Shown here one piece after another: positions 39,942 to 48,873 of a stretch of 64,000 bases of DNA. This DNA comes from Companilactobacillus halodurans (GTDB lineage Bacteria > Bacillota > Bacilli > Lactobacillales > Lactobacillaceae): the NCBI RefSeq assembly GCF_009600985.1, contig NZ_VDFP01000009.1, positions 29,470 through 93,469 on the forward strand, read 5' to 3'. Below the pieces are notes generated by a model. That model was not told the DNA's origin, did not search any database, and saw only the letters and a program-made list of their open reading frames with translations. The first letter of the stretch is position 1. The number at the start of each line of letters is the position of its first letter. The position numbers and the translations under genes were made by a program.

Positions 39942-42188
39942 ATGAAAGAAAAATATGGTCTTACTACACAAGATGTAACAAAAATCAGACAAGAGAGCGG
40001 TTTTAATGAGACTCCAAAAATCAAAAAAACTTTTCTCAGTTTGATTGGCAAACGTTTGATTGGACCGATTCCTTATATTATCGAGTTGGCTTTAATCATT
40101 GAATTGTTATTAGGCAACTACATTCAGGTTGGATTTATCTTTGCTTTACTCTTGTTTTCAGCAATTGATGGGGCGATTCAAGAGAATCGAGCTGCTCAAT
40201 CCATTGGGGAGTTAGATTCGAAATTGATTGCTTATACAAGTGTCTTTCGAGATGGCAAATGGCAAAAGATTTCTAGTCGTGAGTTGGTTCCAGATGATTT
40301 AATACACTTGTCGGTAGGATCAATAGTTCCCGCAGACTGTAAAATAGTCGCGGGAACTATTTTGGTTAATCAGGCAGTTGTAACCGGTGAAACCAGCGCT
40401 ATTACGAAAATTGAAGGCGATGGGCTGTATTCTGGGTCGACTGTGATTGAAGGCAGCGCTGATGTTTTAGTTCAGAAGATTGGCAAAGAAAGCAGTCTTG
40501 GCAAAACTACTGAATTAGTGAGAACCAATGAAGCTCCTGGTAGATTGGAGAATTTGCTGTTTACGGTGGTTAAATATTTAGCCTATCTAGATATCGTTTT
40601 AGCGGTAATCTTAACTATTGCAGCTCTAGTTCGTCAGACTCCGTTTCTAACATTATTGCCATTTTTGGTAATCTTGTTTGTCGCTACGATTCCAATCTCT
40701 ATGCCATCAAGTTTTGCCGTGGCTAATTCTTTGGAAGCAGGTATCTTATCTAAAAAGGGTATTCTAGTCAGTGGTTTAACTGGAATTCAAGAAGCCGGGT
40801 CAATGGATGTCCTATTGATGGATAAAACTGGGACCATCACTAAAAATGAACCTAGATTAGATAATTTGATAAGTTTAAATGGGGTAGCTGAGTCATATTT
40901 ATTGCAGTATGCTTTAGCAACTGTCAAAACTAGCAGCGTTAATCCCTTAGACCAAGCTATTTTAAAAGCTGCCAAAGACAAAAATATTTCTAAATTAATT
41001 GTTAAAGAACAAGTTTCCTTTGATCCAAAATTAAAGGGGGCTAAGGCGGTTCTTAAAAATGGCGATGAAGTCTTTTTGGGTTCACCGGTTAAAGGTGATT
41101 TAGATGATAAAGCTTTAAGGCAAATTGAAAAGCAAGCTTCGTTGGGATTACAAGTCTTAGTCTTAGCAGTCAATCAAGAAGTAATCGGATTATTGACATT
41201 TAAGGATCAAGTAAAGGATGATATGCCACAAACGATTGCTGCATTAAAAGAGCAAGGCGTAAGAATCCTAATGGTAACTGGCGATACAGCATCTACAGCA
41301 AGTGCAATTGCTAAAAATGTTGGTTTGAGTAAACCAATTGGAACCGTTAATGATGCTTTAAATAATCCCTTAGAGTTTGATGGTTTTGCTAATGTTTATC
41401 CAAAGGATAAATTCAAAATCGTTAAGTCTTTGCAAAATCAAGGTCATGTCGTCGGGATGACTGGCGATGGTATCAATGATGCTCCAGCATTAAAACAAGC
41501 GGATGTCGGAATAGCAATTGATTCAGCTACCGATATTTCTAAAATGGCAGCCAGAATCATTTTAACGGCACCATCTTTAATGGGAATCACGGAATTAGTT
41601 GAATCAGGGCATCGAGTATATCAGCGAATGATGACTTGGTTGATTACAAAACTAGCACGAACAGCTCAGTTAGCTTTGTTGCTAACTTGTGGATATCTGT
41701 TTACTAATTTCTTCCCAGTCTCATTAAATATCATTGTCTTTATAGTCATTTTTAATGATTGCGTAACTTTAACTCTAGGGACTGATCGAGTCAGGACCAA
41801 GAGATTACCAGAAAATTGGAATTTGAAAAATCTAACTAAAATATCGGCTATTTATACGATTGGTTGGTTATTGTTAGGCTTTCTGATTTTATGGTATACA
41901 TTAAATTACACCGTTTTAAATCATGGTCAGATTAGCGGCTTACTCTTTGCTTACTTGATTTATTCGGCAATGGGGATGATTCTATCCACTAGAACTAGAA
42001 ATCATTTCTGGAGCATTAAAACTAGCAAAGCAGTTGGGACAGTTATTTTGATTAATTTTATTCTTTCAACTTTGATTAGTATCTTCTTCTTGAAGGTAGG
42101 AGCAATCGATATTTTGGTTGTCTTCTTGATTAGTTGTTTGATGTTTTTAATATTAGATTGGCTAAAAGTTTTGTATTATCAAAAATGA
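39942..42188 (+). CDS. Plasma-membrane-type (P3A) proton-exporting P-type ATPase
   Basis: 748 residues. About 10 membrane helices, actuator motif VVTGE (147-150), PISMP in helix 4 (251-255), phosphorylation site DKTGT with Asp294, and hinge motif TGDGINDAP. The short N-terminus and PISMP fit the H+-ATPase group of archaea, plants and some lactobacilli rather than Ca2+ or heavy-metal pumps. It would expel protons with ATP during acid stress, or act on another cation. There is no clear Shine-Dalgarno sequence, and it begins 13 bp after eno, so translation may depend on upstream transcription. Confidence 0.85.
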   Translation: MKEKYGLTTQDVTKIRQESGFNETPKIKKTFLSLIGKRLIGPIPYIIELALIIELLLGNYIQVGFIFALLLFSAIDGAIQENRAAQSIGELDSKLIAYTSVFRDGKWQKISSRELVPDDLIHLSVGSIVPADCKIVAGTILVNQAVVTGETSAITKIEGDGLYSGSTVIEGSADVLVQKIGKESSLGKTTELVRTNEAPGRLENLLFTVVKYLAYLDIVLAVILTIAALVRQTPFLTLLPFLVILFVATIPISMPSSFAVANSLEAGILSKKGILVSGLTGIQEAGSMDVLLMDKTGTITKNEPRLDNLISLNGVAESYLLQYALATVKTSSVNPLDQAILKAAKDKNISKLIVKEQVSFDPKLKGAKAVLKNGDEVFLGSPVKGDLDDKALRQIEKQASLGLQVLVLAVNQEVIGLLTFKDQVKDDMPQTIAALKEQGVRILMVTGDTASTASAIAKNVGLSKPIGTVNDALNNPLEFDGFANVYPKDKFKIVKSLQNQGHVVGMTGDGINDAPALKQADVGIAIDSATDISKMAARIILTAPSLMGITELVESGHRVYQRMMTWLITKLARTAQLALLLTCGYLFTNFFPVSLNIIVFIVIFNDCVTLTLGTDRVRTKRLPENWNLKNLTKISAIYTIGWLLLGFLILWYTLNYTVLNHGQISGLLFAYLIYSAMGMILSTRTRNHFWSIKTSKAVGTVILINFILSTLISIFFLKVGAIDILVVFLISCLMFLILDWLKVLYYQK

Positions 42189-42249
42189 AAAAAAGCATCT
42201 CTTTGAGGAGTAAACAGTTATTCTGTAAACTCTAAAGGGATGCTTTTTT
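42189..42249. terminator. Terminator after the P-type ATPase gene
   Basis: AAAAAAGCATC and GATGCTTTTTT flank inner stems including GAGT, ACAG, CTGT and ACTC. Runs of A and T make it usable on both strands. Confidence 0.85.
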
Positions 42250-42268
42250 AGTTGAAATAGGGTACAAA

Positions 42269-42297
42269 AAAAGACGAGATGTAATCTCGTCTTTTAA
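42269..42297 (-). terminator. Terminator of fba
   Basis: AAAAAAGACGAGAT and ATCTCGTCTTTT form a tight hairpin with a 3-nt loop downstream of the fba stop. Confidence 0.9.
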
Positions 42298-42313
42298 ATT
42301 ATCAATTAAATAA

Positions 42314-43183
42314 TTATTTAACTGAAGGTGTACCGAACCACTTGATACGTTCGATTGTTGTATCAGTAATTGCCTTTGTACCAGGTGCAAGCAACTTACG
42401 TGGGTCATAACCCTTAGCATCAACATCTTGGTCTTTGCCGGCTTCGATGTATTCGCGTGTTGCTTTAGCGAAAGCAAGTTGTAATTCAGTATTAACGTTA
42501 ACTTTTGAGATACCCATTGAGATAGCCTTAACGATTTGTTCCTTAGGGATACCTGAACCACCGTGAAGTACAAGTGGTGTTGAGATTTCAGCAGCTAATT
42601 CTTGTAGACGATCAAAGCTCAAACCTTTCCAGTTGTCAGGGTAAACACCGTGAATGTTACCAATACCAACAGCAAGGTAGTCAACGCCTGTAGAAGCAAG
42701 TGTCTTAGCTTCTTCAACATCAGCTAGTTCACCAAGACCAGTAATACCATCTTCAGTACCACCGATTGAACCAACTTCAGCTTCAACAGACATACCCTTA
42801 GCGTGAGCTAATTTAACGATTTCCTTTGTCTTTTCAAGGTTTTCGTCGAATGGTAAGTCGTGGCCATCAAACATAACAGAGTTGTAACCAACTTCGATAC
42901 ATTCCTTAGCAGCTTCGTAGTTACCGTGATCCAAGTGCATTACAACTGGAACTGTAATACCCATTGATTTGATTGTGTCTTGTACAAGGTGTAGACATAG
43001 TTCGTAACCACCCATGTACTTAGCAGCACCCATTGATGTTTGAACCAAGATAGGTGTATTTATTTCTTGAGCAGCAGCTAAAATGCCACGTGTCCATTCC
43101 AAGTCGTTGATGTTAAAAGCACCAACAGCATATTTGCCTTTGCGGGCGTCATTGAAAATTTCGTTACCGTTTGTTAAAACCAT
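42314..43183 (-). CDS. fba: Class II fructose-bisphosphate aldolase
   Basis: 289 residues. Zinc-binding and signature motifs are present: MHLDHGNYEAAKECIEVGYNSVMFDGH, IGNIHGVY and LHGGSGIP. It splits fructose 1,6-bisphosphate into triose phosphates, so homolactic glycolysis is available. I chose ATG 43183, which is preceded by GGAGGA at ideal spacing; an in-frame ATG at 43210 upstream contains that Shine-Dalgarno sequence. Confidence 0.97.
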   Translation of the reverse strand: MVLTNGNEIFNDARKGKYAVGAFNINDLEWTRGILAAAQEINTPILVQTSMGAAKYMGGYELCLHLVQDTIKSMGITVPVVMHLDHGNYEAAKECIEVGYNSVMFDGHDLPFDENLEKTKEIVKLAHAKGMSVEAEVGSIGGTEDGITGLGELADVEEAKTLASTGVDYLAVGIGNIHGVYPDNWKGLSFDRLQELAAEISTPLVLHGGSGIPKEQIVKAISMGISKVNVNTELQLAFAKATREYIEAGKDQDVDAKGYDPRKLLAPGTKAITDTTIERIKWFGTPSVK

Positions 43184-43279
43184 CGATAATCCTCCAAAAA
43201 TTTCATTCATTATTTGAATACATTAGTAATTTTAACTCAAAGTTAGTAAAATTAATACTCATTTTTAACAATCAATTTC

Positions 43280-43294
43280 AGTAAGCGCTTTACT
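43280..43294. promoter_or_regulatory. cre-like palindrome upstream of fba
   Basis: AGTAAGCGCTTTACT is nearly palindromic around GCGC, one mismatch from the cre consensus at the first base. It lies about 97 bp upstream of the fba ATG, where CcpA could activate, as it does for some glycolytic genes. It also overlaps the stop of the small frame upstream. Confidence 0.5.
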
Positions 43295-43472
43295 TAAAAT
43301 GAAAATATGCGTAAAACGCTATCAAATAAAGAATTATCAAAAAAAGAAGTGCTATCCACCAATATTTTCGCCCCTTTGCTTTGATTACAGTGTTGTAAAT
43401 TGCCAAAACGGCAAAAAAAGCAATCAATGTTGTTAAAATACTTAATATAATTAGTATCGTTAGATTTATCAT
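43290..43472 (-). CDS. Small two-helix membrane protein (60 aa), uncertain
   Basis: MINLTILIIL to AYFHFK: two hydrophobic stretches separated by a basic loop (KAKGRKYWW). No Shine-Dalgarno sequence is visible. A -10-like TATAAT lies 8 bp before the ATG, so the mRNA would be nearly leaderless. Composition is convincing for a membrane protein but not proof of expression. Confidence 0.4.
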   Translation of the reverse strand: MINLTILIILSILTTLIAFFAVLAIYNTVIKAKGRKYWWIALLFLIILYLIAFYAYFHFK

Positions 43473-43591
43473 AATAAACTATTATAACCATACCTTTTCA
43501 GAAAATAATAGATATCCTCAAGAGGCTTTATCTACCTATAATATTAATCGCATCTTTGATATACTGTAACTAATTTATTGAGGTGATAATT

Positions 43592-44734
43592 TTGGATAAA
43601 ATTAAAGTTATGACAGTTTTTGGTACTAGACCAGAAGCAATCAAAATGGCTCCATTAGTTTTGAAATTAAAACAAAATAGTGACCGTTTTGAGACTGTTA
43701 CCGTAGTTACGGCCCAACATCGTGAGATGCTTGACTCGGTTCTTGAAATCTTCAAGATCACGCCCGACTATGATTTGAATATTATGAAAGAACGCCAAAC
43801 TTTGAGTGGCATTACTGGTTTGGTCTTAAAAGAACTCGATAGTATTATCGAAAAAGAAAAGCCTGACATCGTCTTAGTTCATGGCGATACGACGACGACT
43901 TTCAGTGCTGCCTTGTCGGCATTCTACCATCAAACAAGTATTGGCCACGTCGAAGCTGGTTTAAGGACTTGGAATAAGTATTCACCATGGCCAGAAGAAA
44001 TGAACCGTCAAATGACTGACGATTTAACGGATCTTTATTTTGCTCCAACAAACGAGAGTAAAGCTAATTTGTTGAAGGAAAATCACAAGGGCGAAAATAT
44101 TTTTGTGACTGGGAATACAGCTATTGACGCTTTGAAGAGTACAGTTCACAAGGATTATCACCACGATATCTTGGATGTGATCGATCCGGATAAGAAAATG
44201 ATTTTGATTACAATGCACCGTCGCGAAAACCAAGGCGAACCAATGAAACAAGTTTTCAATGCTATGAAAAAGGTTGTTGCTAAACACGATGATATTGAGT
44301 TAGTTTATCCAGTCCACTTGAATCCGGTCGTTCAACAGACTGCTAAGGATATTCTAGGTGGCATCGATCGAATTCATTTGATTGATCCATTAGATGTTGT
44401 TGATTTCCACAACTTAGCATCAAGAAGCTACTTTATCATGACTGATTCTGGTGGCGTTCAAGAAGAAGCTCCTTCACTTGGCAAGCCAGTTCTAGTATTG
44501 CGTGATACGACTGAACGTCCTGAGGGCGTTGAAGCTGGTACTTTGAAGTTAGTTGGAACTGATGCAAATGTCGTTGAAAAAGAAATGACTAATTTGATTA
44601 CTAATAAAGAAGAGTATGACCGCATGGCTAACGCTAAGAATCCTTATGGCGATGGTCAAGCTTCTGATCGTATCCTCGATTCAATCAGCTATTACTTTAA
44701 ACAAACCAAGAACCGTCCAAATGAATTTAAATAA
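43592..44734 (+). CDS. wecB: UDP-N-acetylglucosamine 2-epimerase (non-hydrolysing)
   Basis: 380 residues, with VMTVFGTRPEAIKMAPL at the N-terminus, VHGDTTTTFSAALSAFYH, GHVEAGLRTW, and the C-terminal TDSGGVQEEAPSLGKPVLVLRDTTERPEGVEAGT motif. It interconverts UDP-GlcNAc and UDP-ManNAc for wall teichoic acid linkage units or other polysaccharides. I chose TTG 43592, 5 bp after AGGTGA; the GTG at 43583 lies inside that Shine-Dalgarno sequence. Monocistronic. Confidence 0.95.
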   Translation: MDKIKVMTVFGTRPEAIKMAPLVLKLKQNSDRFETVTVVTAQHREMLDSVLEIFKITPDYDLNIMKERQTLSGITGLVLKELDSIIEKEKPDIVLVHGDTTTTFSAALSAFYHQTSIGHVEAGLRTWNKYSPWPEEMNRQMTDDLTDLYFAPTNESKANLLKENHKGENIFVTGNTAIDALKSTVHKDYHHDILDVIDPDKKMILITMHRRENQGEPMKQVFNAMKKVVAKHDDIELVYPVHLNPVVQQTAKDILGGIDRIHLIDPLDVVDFHNLASRSYFIMTDSGGVQEEAPSLGKPVLVLRDTTERPEGVEAGTLKLVGTDANVVEKEMTNLITNKEEYDRMANAKNPYGDGQASDRILDSISYYFKQTKNRPNEFK

Positions 44735-44736
44735 CA

Positions 44737-44778
44737 AAAAAGCCGCAATGAAAATTAAATTTCATTGCGACTTTTTCT
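44737..44778. terminator. Bidirectional terminator between wecB and the GtrA gene
   Basis: AAAAAAGCCGCAATGAAA pairs with TTTCATTGCGACTTTTT, with one mismatch and a 6-nt loop. It overlaps the end of the convergent GtrA gene. Confidence 0.9.
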
Positions 44779-45216
44779 TTTATCTCGTAAAGCTCTAAAT
44801 CGTTCAATTAAATGACGATTATTATAATTGAAAATCAATTTTGATGAGAAATAATTGAAGAGTCCGACGATAACTTGGTCGATAGCTTTAATAATTAAGT
44901 TGTTCCAAGGGAAGATAAAGACAGCAACAATCATGAAAATATCATCAAAGACCAACGAAAAGATGCGTGACACCAAAAAAGCAATTCCTTCTTGAAAAAC
45001 TTTTTTTAAATCACCCATCTCTGATTTGAAGACGTAACGTTTGGTGACGAAAAATGAAAAGAAATTAGAGATGAACCAAGCGACGGTGTTGGCTATCCAG
45101 AGTGTAATGTGTAAATCATTGTGCGATAAGTCAAAAATTACGATATTAATTAGCGATGCTAAAAAGCCAAAGAAACAATATACCCCAAAATTACGATATT
45201 TTTTTATAAAGTCCAT
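44755..45216 (-). CDS. GtrA family membrane protein
   Basis: 153 residues with four membrane helices. The N-terminal FGVYCFFGFLASLINIVIFDLSH and the middle SNFFSFFVTKRYVFK patterns are diagnostic of GtrA. These small proteins are thought to help move lipid-linked sugars across the membrane or to support a partner glycosyltransferase. It starts 2 bp after the flavodoxin stop, as one operon. Confidence 0.88.
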   Translation of the reverse strand: MDFIKKYRNFGVYCFFGFLASLINIVIFDLSHNDLHITLWIANTVAWFISNFFSFFVTKRYVFKSEMGDLKKVFQEGIAFLVSRIFSLVFDDIFMIVAVFIFPWNNLIIKAIDQVIVGLFNYFSSKLIFNYNNRHLIERFRALRDKRKSRNEI

Positions 45217-45218
45217 GT

Positions 45219-45674
45219 TTAAAGATCCATTTCTCGTGCCTTTTTATAGATTTCATCGGCAAAATTATCGAGATGATCAATATCGTCTTGTTCAGGGTCT
45301 AATTCTACTCGAACAGGTTCTGATCCTCTCGTAGCACCAACGTCATCAAAGACTTTTCCAAATTCATCGACGGCACGACAAAAATCTTCGTAAAAGGTAT
45401 CTCCAGAGCCACAAACTCCATATACTTTTCCAGAAAGATCTAAATCTTTCATGTCGTCATAGAAATCTAGTGCTTCATCGGGGACAATTCCTTGGTCATA
45501 AGTGTAACTAGCAACGATGCAGATATCAGAATCTTCGAAGTCTGCTGCATCAGTTTGAGAAACTTCACTCATATCAACGTCGCAACCTAATTTTTCAAAC
45601 TTCTCGGTCAAGACGTATGCGATATCTTCATCATTTCCAGTAATACTGGCGAATACTATTTTTACTTTTGTCAT
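45219..45674 (-). CDS. Flavodoxin
   Basis: 151 residues. The FMN phosphate loop near the N-terminus is ASITGNDEDIA (usual flavodoxin T-x-T/G-N-T-E region). VASYTYDQGIVPDEALDFYDDM and YGVCGSGDTFYEDFCRAVDEF are typical of bacterial short-chain flavodoxins. Electron carrier; no obvious redox partner is adjacent. Confidence 0.9.
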   Translation of the reverse strand: MTKVKIVFASITGNDEDIAYVLTEKFEKLGCDVDMSEVSQTDAADFEDSDICIVASYTYDQGIVPDEALDFYDDMKDLDLSGKVYGVCGSGDTFYEDFCRAVDEFGKVFDDVGATRGSEPVRVELDPEQDDIDHLDNFADEIYKKAREMDL

Positions 45675-45806
45675 AATTTATTTGTCGCCTCATTTTTTTA
45701 TATCTTGAAATATTATAGCAAAAATTAATATGACCAGCTATCTAAATCCAAAACTACTAGAATGTTATAATGAAATTAACTTTTTTTGAAGGGACATGTT
45801 TATAAA

Positions 45807-46601
45807 GTGATTACATTAAAATCAGCAAGAGAAATCGAAGGAATGAGAAAGTCTGGAGAGTTACTTGCTAACACACATATTGGTTTGCGTGATATTATCA
45901 AACCAGGAATTTCCTCAATGGAAATTGAAAATTTTGCGAACGACTATATCGAATCCCACGGTGGTCGTCCATCAGAAAAAGGCTTTGAAGGTTACAAATA
46001 TGCTACTTGCGTCTGCGTCAATGATGAAGTTGCCCATGGAATTCCTCGCAAGAACTTGATTCTAAAGAGCGGCGATGTTTTAAAAGTTGATATGACCGTT
46101 AATTTGAATGGCTATGAAAGTGATTCTTGCTGGACTTATGCAGTTGGTGAACTTTCAGATGAAGACAAGAAATTGATGGATGTTACGAAAAAAGCTTTGT
46201 ACTTAGGAATCGACCAAGCTGTAATCGGCAATCGTTTAGGCGATATCGGTTATGCAATCCAACACTATGTTGAAGACGAGAATCACATGGGAGACGTTCG
46301 CGACTTGATTGGTCATGGAATTCAACCCACAATGCACGAAGCTCCAAATGTCCCTCACTACGGTGAACCTGGTCAAGGACTCCGCTTGCGTGAAGGCATG
46401 ACAATTACGATTGAACCAATGGTCAACTTAGGAACTTGGGAAATTAAGGACAAGTTTGTCAAAGCTGACGGTTGGGAATACTTTGTTTCTGCCGACGGAA
46501 CTGATTCCGCTCAATACGAACACACAATTGCCATTACCAAAGACGGTCCTAAAATTTTGACTTCACAAGATCCAGAATACGATGCAAAATACTTACTATA
46601 A
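45807..46601 (+). CDS. map: Methionine aminopeptidase, type I
   Basis: 264 residues. The metal-binding pattern is recognisable: VNDEVAHGIP, KVDMTVNLNGYESDSC, HGIQPTMHEAP and TIEPMVNLG. It removes the initiator methionine from new proteins. I chose GTG 45807 (ITLKSAREIEGM), 12 bp after AAGGGA; an in-frame TTG at 45786 overlaps no better signal. It is followed by the YihY gene at 14 bp and galU, forming a likely operon. Confidence 0.93.
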   Translation: MITLKSAREIEGMRKSGELLANTHIGLRDIIKPGISSMEIENFANDYIESHGGRPSEKGFEGYKYATCVCVNDEVAHGIPRKNLILKSGDVLKVDMTVNLNGYESDSCWTYAVGELSDEDKKLMDVTKKALYLGIDQAVIGNRLGDIGYAIQHYVEDENHMGDVRDLIGHGIQPTMHEAPNVPHYGEPGQGLRLREGMTITIEPMVNLGTWEIKDKFVKADGWEYFVSADGTDSAQYEHTIAITKDGPKILTSQDPEYDAKYLL

Positions 46602-46615
46602 AAATGGTGTAAATC

Positions 46616-47572
46616 ATGGAAGATAATAAACAACAGGTGCCACTATTTAAACAAAATTTATCTAAAAAAAAGAAATTTGTTGAACTAGCTAAATATGTTA
46701 CCCAAGCAATGAGCGATTCTAATGTCACTATGGCTTCAAAAGCAATCACATATTATATCCTGTTGTCACTCTTTCCAGCAGTCATTGTCGTTGGAAACTT
46801 TATTCCATTATTACATTTGGATAAACCAACGGTAATAGAATATATTGGTTTTATTTTACCTGATGACCTACACCACTATTTGTTGCCGACGATTACAAAA
46901 GTTTTGTCCAATTCTAATACGGGCGTCTTGTCAGTTGGTATTATTGTCGCTTTATGGGCGATTTCTCGTGGATTGAACATTGTGCAAATGACGATGAATG
47001 AAGCCTATGGATTAGATGTTGATAATCTTTTTACCAATCAAACCCTTGTGAACTTTATTATCCGTAGGGGACTAGCTTTTTTTATGACGTTAATGTTATT
47101 GTTAATTGGTGTGGCAGCCATCGTAACGTTTACATTTGGGCAGGCCTTTTTGCACTGGCTGATGCCGTTGCTTAACATTGATCCACATTTTGTAGACATC
47201 TTTGTGACGTGGAAATGGCCGCTAGCTATTGTTATAATGTTTTTGATCGTTTTTGCTTTATTTTATTTTTTGCCGAATATTCATTTGAAATTGAAACACA
47301 TAATTACTGGTACGGTCATTACTAGCGTTGGTCTTCTAGGTTTATCGCAATTATTTTCTTATTATTTAAAATATTTTGGATCAGCTTGGAATAACTATGG
47401 CACGATTGGAGCAATTATTGTATTTTTATTATGGATGAATATGTCAGTGACAATCTTTTTATTTGGAAATGCCGTAAACGTCGGTTTTGCTGAAGCTTAC
47501 GAAGGACCATTTTTGAGAAAGAATACTGGCCGATTAACTAGTTATTTGCAGTCGCAAGAAAAAGGAGAGTAA
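46616..47572 (+). CDS. YihY/BrkB family membrane protein
   Basis: 318 residues with six membrane helices. The family features SKAITYYILLSLFPAVIVVGNFIP and the C-terminal YGTIGAIIVFLLWMNMSVTIFLFGN are clear. Function unresolved; the old ribonuclease BN name is not supported. It ends 3 bp before galU. Confidence 0.9.
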   Translation: MEDNKQQVPLFKQNLSKKKKFVELAKYVTQAMSDSNVTMASKAITYYILLSLFPAVIVVGNFIPLLHLDKPTVIEYIGFILPDDLHHYLLPTITKVLSNSNTGVLSVGIIVALWAISRGLNIVQMTMNEAYGLDVDNLFTNQTLVNFIIRRGLAFFMTLMLLLIGVAAIVTFTFGQAFLHWLMPLLNIDPHFVDIFVTWKWPLAIVIMFLIVFALFYFLPNIHLKLKHIITGTVITSVGLLGLSQLFSYYLKYFGSAWNNYGTIGAIIVFLLWMNMSVTIFLFGNAVNVGFAEAYEGPFLRKNTGRLTSYLQSQEKGE

Positions 47573-47575
47573 TCA

Positions 47576-48493
47576 ATGAAAGTCAGAAAAGCAATTATAC
47601 CAGCTGCGGGATTAGGAACAAGATTCTTGCCAGCTACTAAGGCCTTGGCAAAGGAAATGTTGCCAATCGTTGATAAGCCAACGATTCAATTTATTGTGGA
47701 AGAAGCTAAGGCTTCAGGTATTGAGGATATTTTGATAATCACTGGTAAAAATAAGCGTTCAATCGAAGATCACTTCGATTCTGTACCAGAATTGGAACAA
47801 AATCTTGAATCAAAGAATAAAACGGCTCTATTAAAGGTTGTTCAAGATACAACTAATTTAGGAGTTAACTTGTATTACAGCCGTCAAGCACATCCAAATG
47901 GGTTAGGCGATGCTGTTGCTCAAGCCAAGTCATTTATCGCTGGTGAACCATTTATCGTTATGCTAGGTGATGATTTGATGAAAGATAAAGTTCCATTGAC
48001 AAAACAATTGATTAATGACTATGAAAAGACTCATGCTTCAACAATTGCTGTTATGCAAGTACCTGAAAGAGACGTTTCAAAATATGGCGTTATCGATCCT
48101 GAAGGCGAAAATGAACCTGGATTGTACAATGTTAAGAAATTTGTTGAAAAGCCTAAGATGGAAGATGCTCCAAGCAATTTAGCTATTATCGGACGTTACT
48201 TGTTAACACCAGAGATTTTTGATTTATTGGACACTCAAAAACCTGGTGCTGGTAACGAAATCCAATTAACTGATGCCATCGATCGTATGAATAAGACTCA
48301 ACGTGTCTTTGCACATGAATTCAAAGGTGAAAGATTCGATGTCGGCAATAAGTTCGGTTACGTTAAGACTAATATTGAATATGGACTAACGCATCCAGAA
48401 GTTAAGGATGAATTGAAACCTTATATTCTTGAACTTTCTAAAAAAATTCAAGCAGAAAAAAAGACGACTGGAAATACTAAGTCATCTAAATAA
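47576..48493 (+). CDS. galU: UTP-glucose-1-phosphate uridylyltransferase
   Basis: 305 residues with the nucleotidyltransferase motif [22 protein letters not shown], then VEKP and GDDLMK segments. It makes UDP-glucose for glycolipids, wall polymers and exopolysaccharide, and links to the galactose genes at 58-62 kb. AAGGAGAG precedes the ATG, inside the yihY end. The next frame on the other strand begins at the base after its stop. Confidence 0.96.
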   Translation: MKVRKAIIPAAGLGTRFLPATKALAKEMLPIVDKPTIQFIVEEAKASGIEDILIITGKNKRSIEDHFDSVPELEQNLESKNKTALLKVVQDTTNLGVNLYYSRQAHPNGLGDAVAQAKSFIAGEPFIVMLGDDLMKDKVPLTKQLINDYEKTHASTIAVMQVPERDVSKYGVIDPEGENEPGLYNVKKFVEKPKMEDAPSNLAIIGRYLLTPEIFDLLDTQKPGAGNEIQLTDAIDRMNKTQRVFAHEFKGERFDVGNKFGYVKTNIEYGLTHPEVKDELKPYILELSKKIQAEKKTTGNTKSSK

Positions 48494-48778
48494 TTAACCA
48501 AGTAGTAGACAGTCATCACTAACTCTGAATCCGAAGAGTTGTTGGTGGCTGTTTTTATTATCGTAAAAAATCGGCATTTCATATAATTCTTTTTTATTGA
48601 GCAATAAGAGAAATTCCCAGTTTTTCAAAGCATGTCTGTTATCAGAAGTTTTCAAGATAATCTCGTCATTTGCGACTTCGAGGTCGACAACAGCCAACTT
48701 TTGGTCATTTTTTTCAATAAAAATTCGATTATTTTTCTTGAAATCATTTAACAATAAGATTAAATCAATAGTACGCAT
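48494..48778 (-). CDS. Conserved-looking small protein of unknown function (94 aa)
   Basis: MRTIDLILLLNDF to DDCLLLG, soluble, mixed charge, with a repeated aliphatic pattern and no known motif. GGAGAA stands 8 bp before the ATG, which supports translation. It ends exactly against the galU stop on the other strand and shares no operon. No family recognised. Confidence 0.6.
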   Translation of the reverse strand: MRTIDLILLLNDFKKNNRIFIEKNDQKLAVVDLEVANDEIILKTSDNRHALKNWEFLLLLNKKELYEMPIFYDNKNSHQQLFGFRVSDDCLLLG

Positions 48779-48873
48779 AAGAAAATTCTCCGTTTTTTTA
48801 TTTGTTTTTGTTTGCTAATTAAATTATTATTAAAGCTTAAGGATATTCTACCAAGTTTGAAGGGAAATGAATT

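Noticed and set aside
43294..43491. Alternative 65-codon minus-strand frame overlapping the 60-aa membrane frame
   Set aside because: Composition is not protein-like and the other frame is a convincing two-helix protein.
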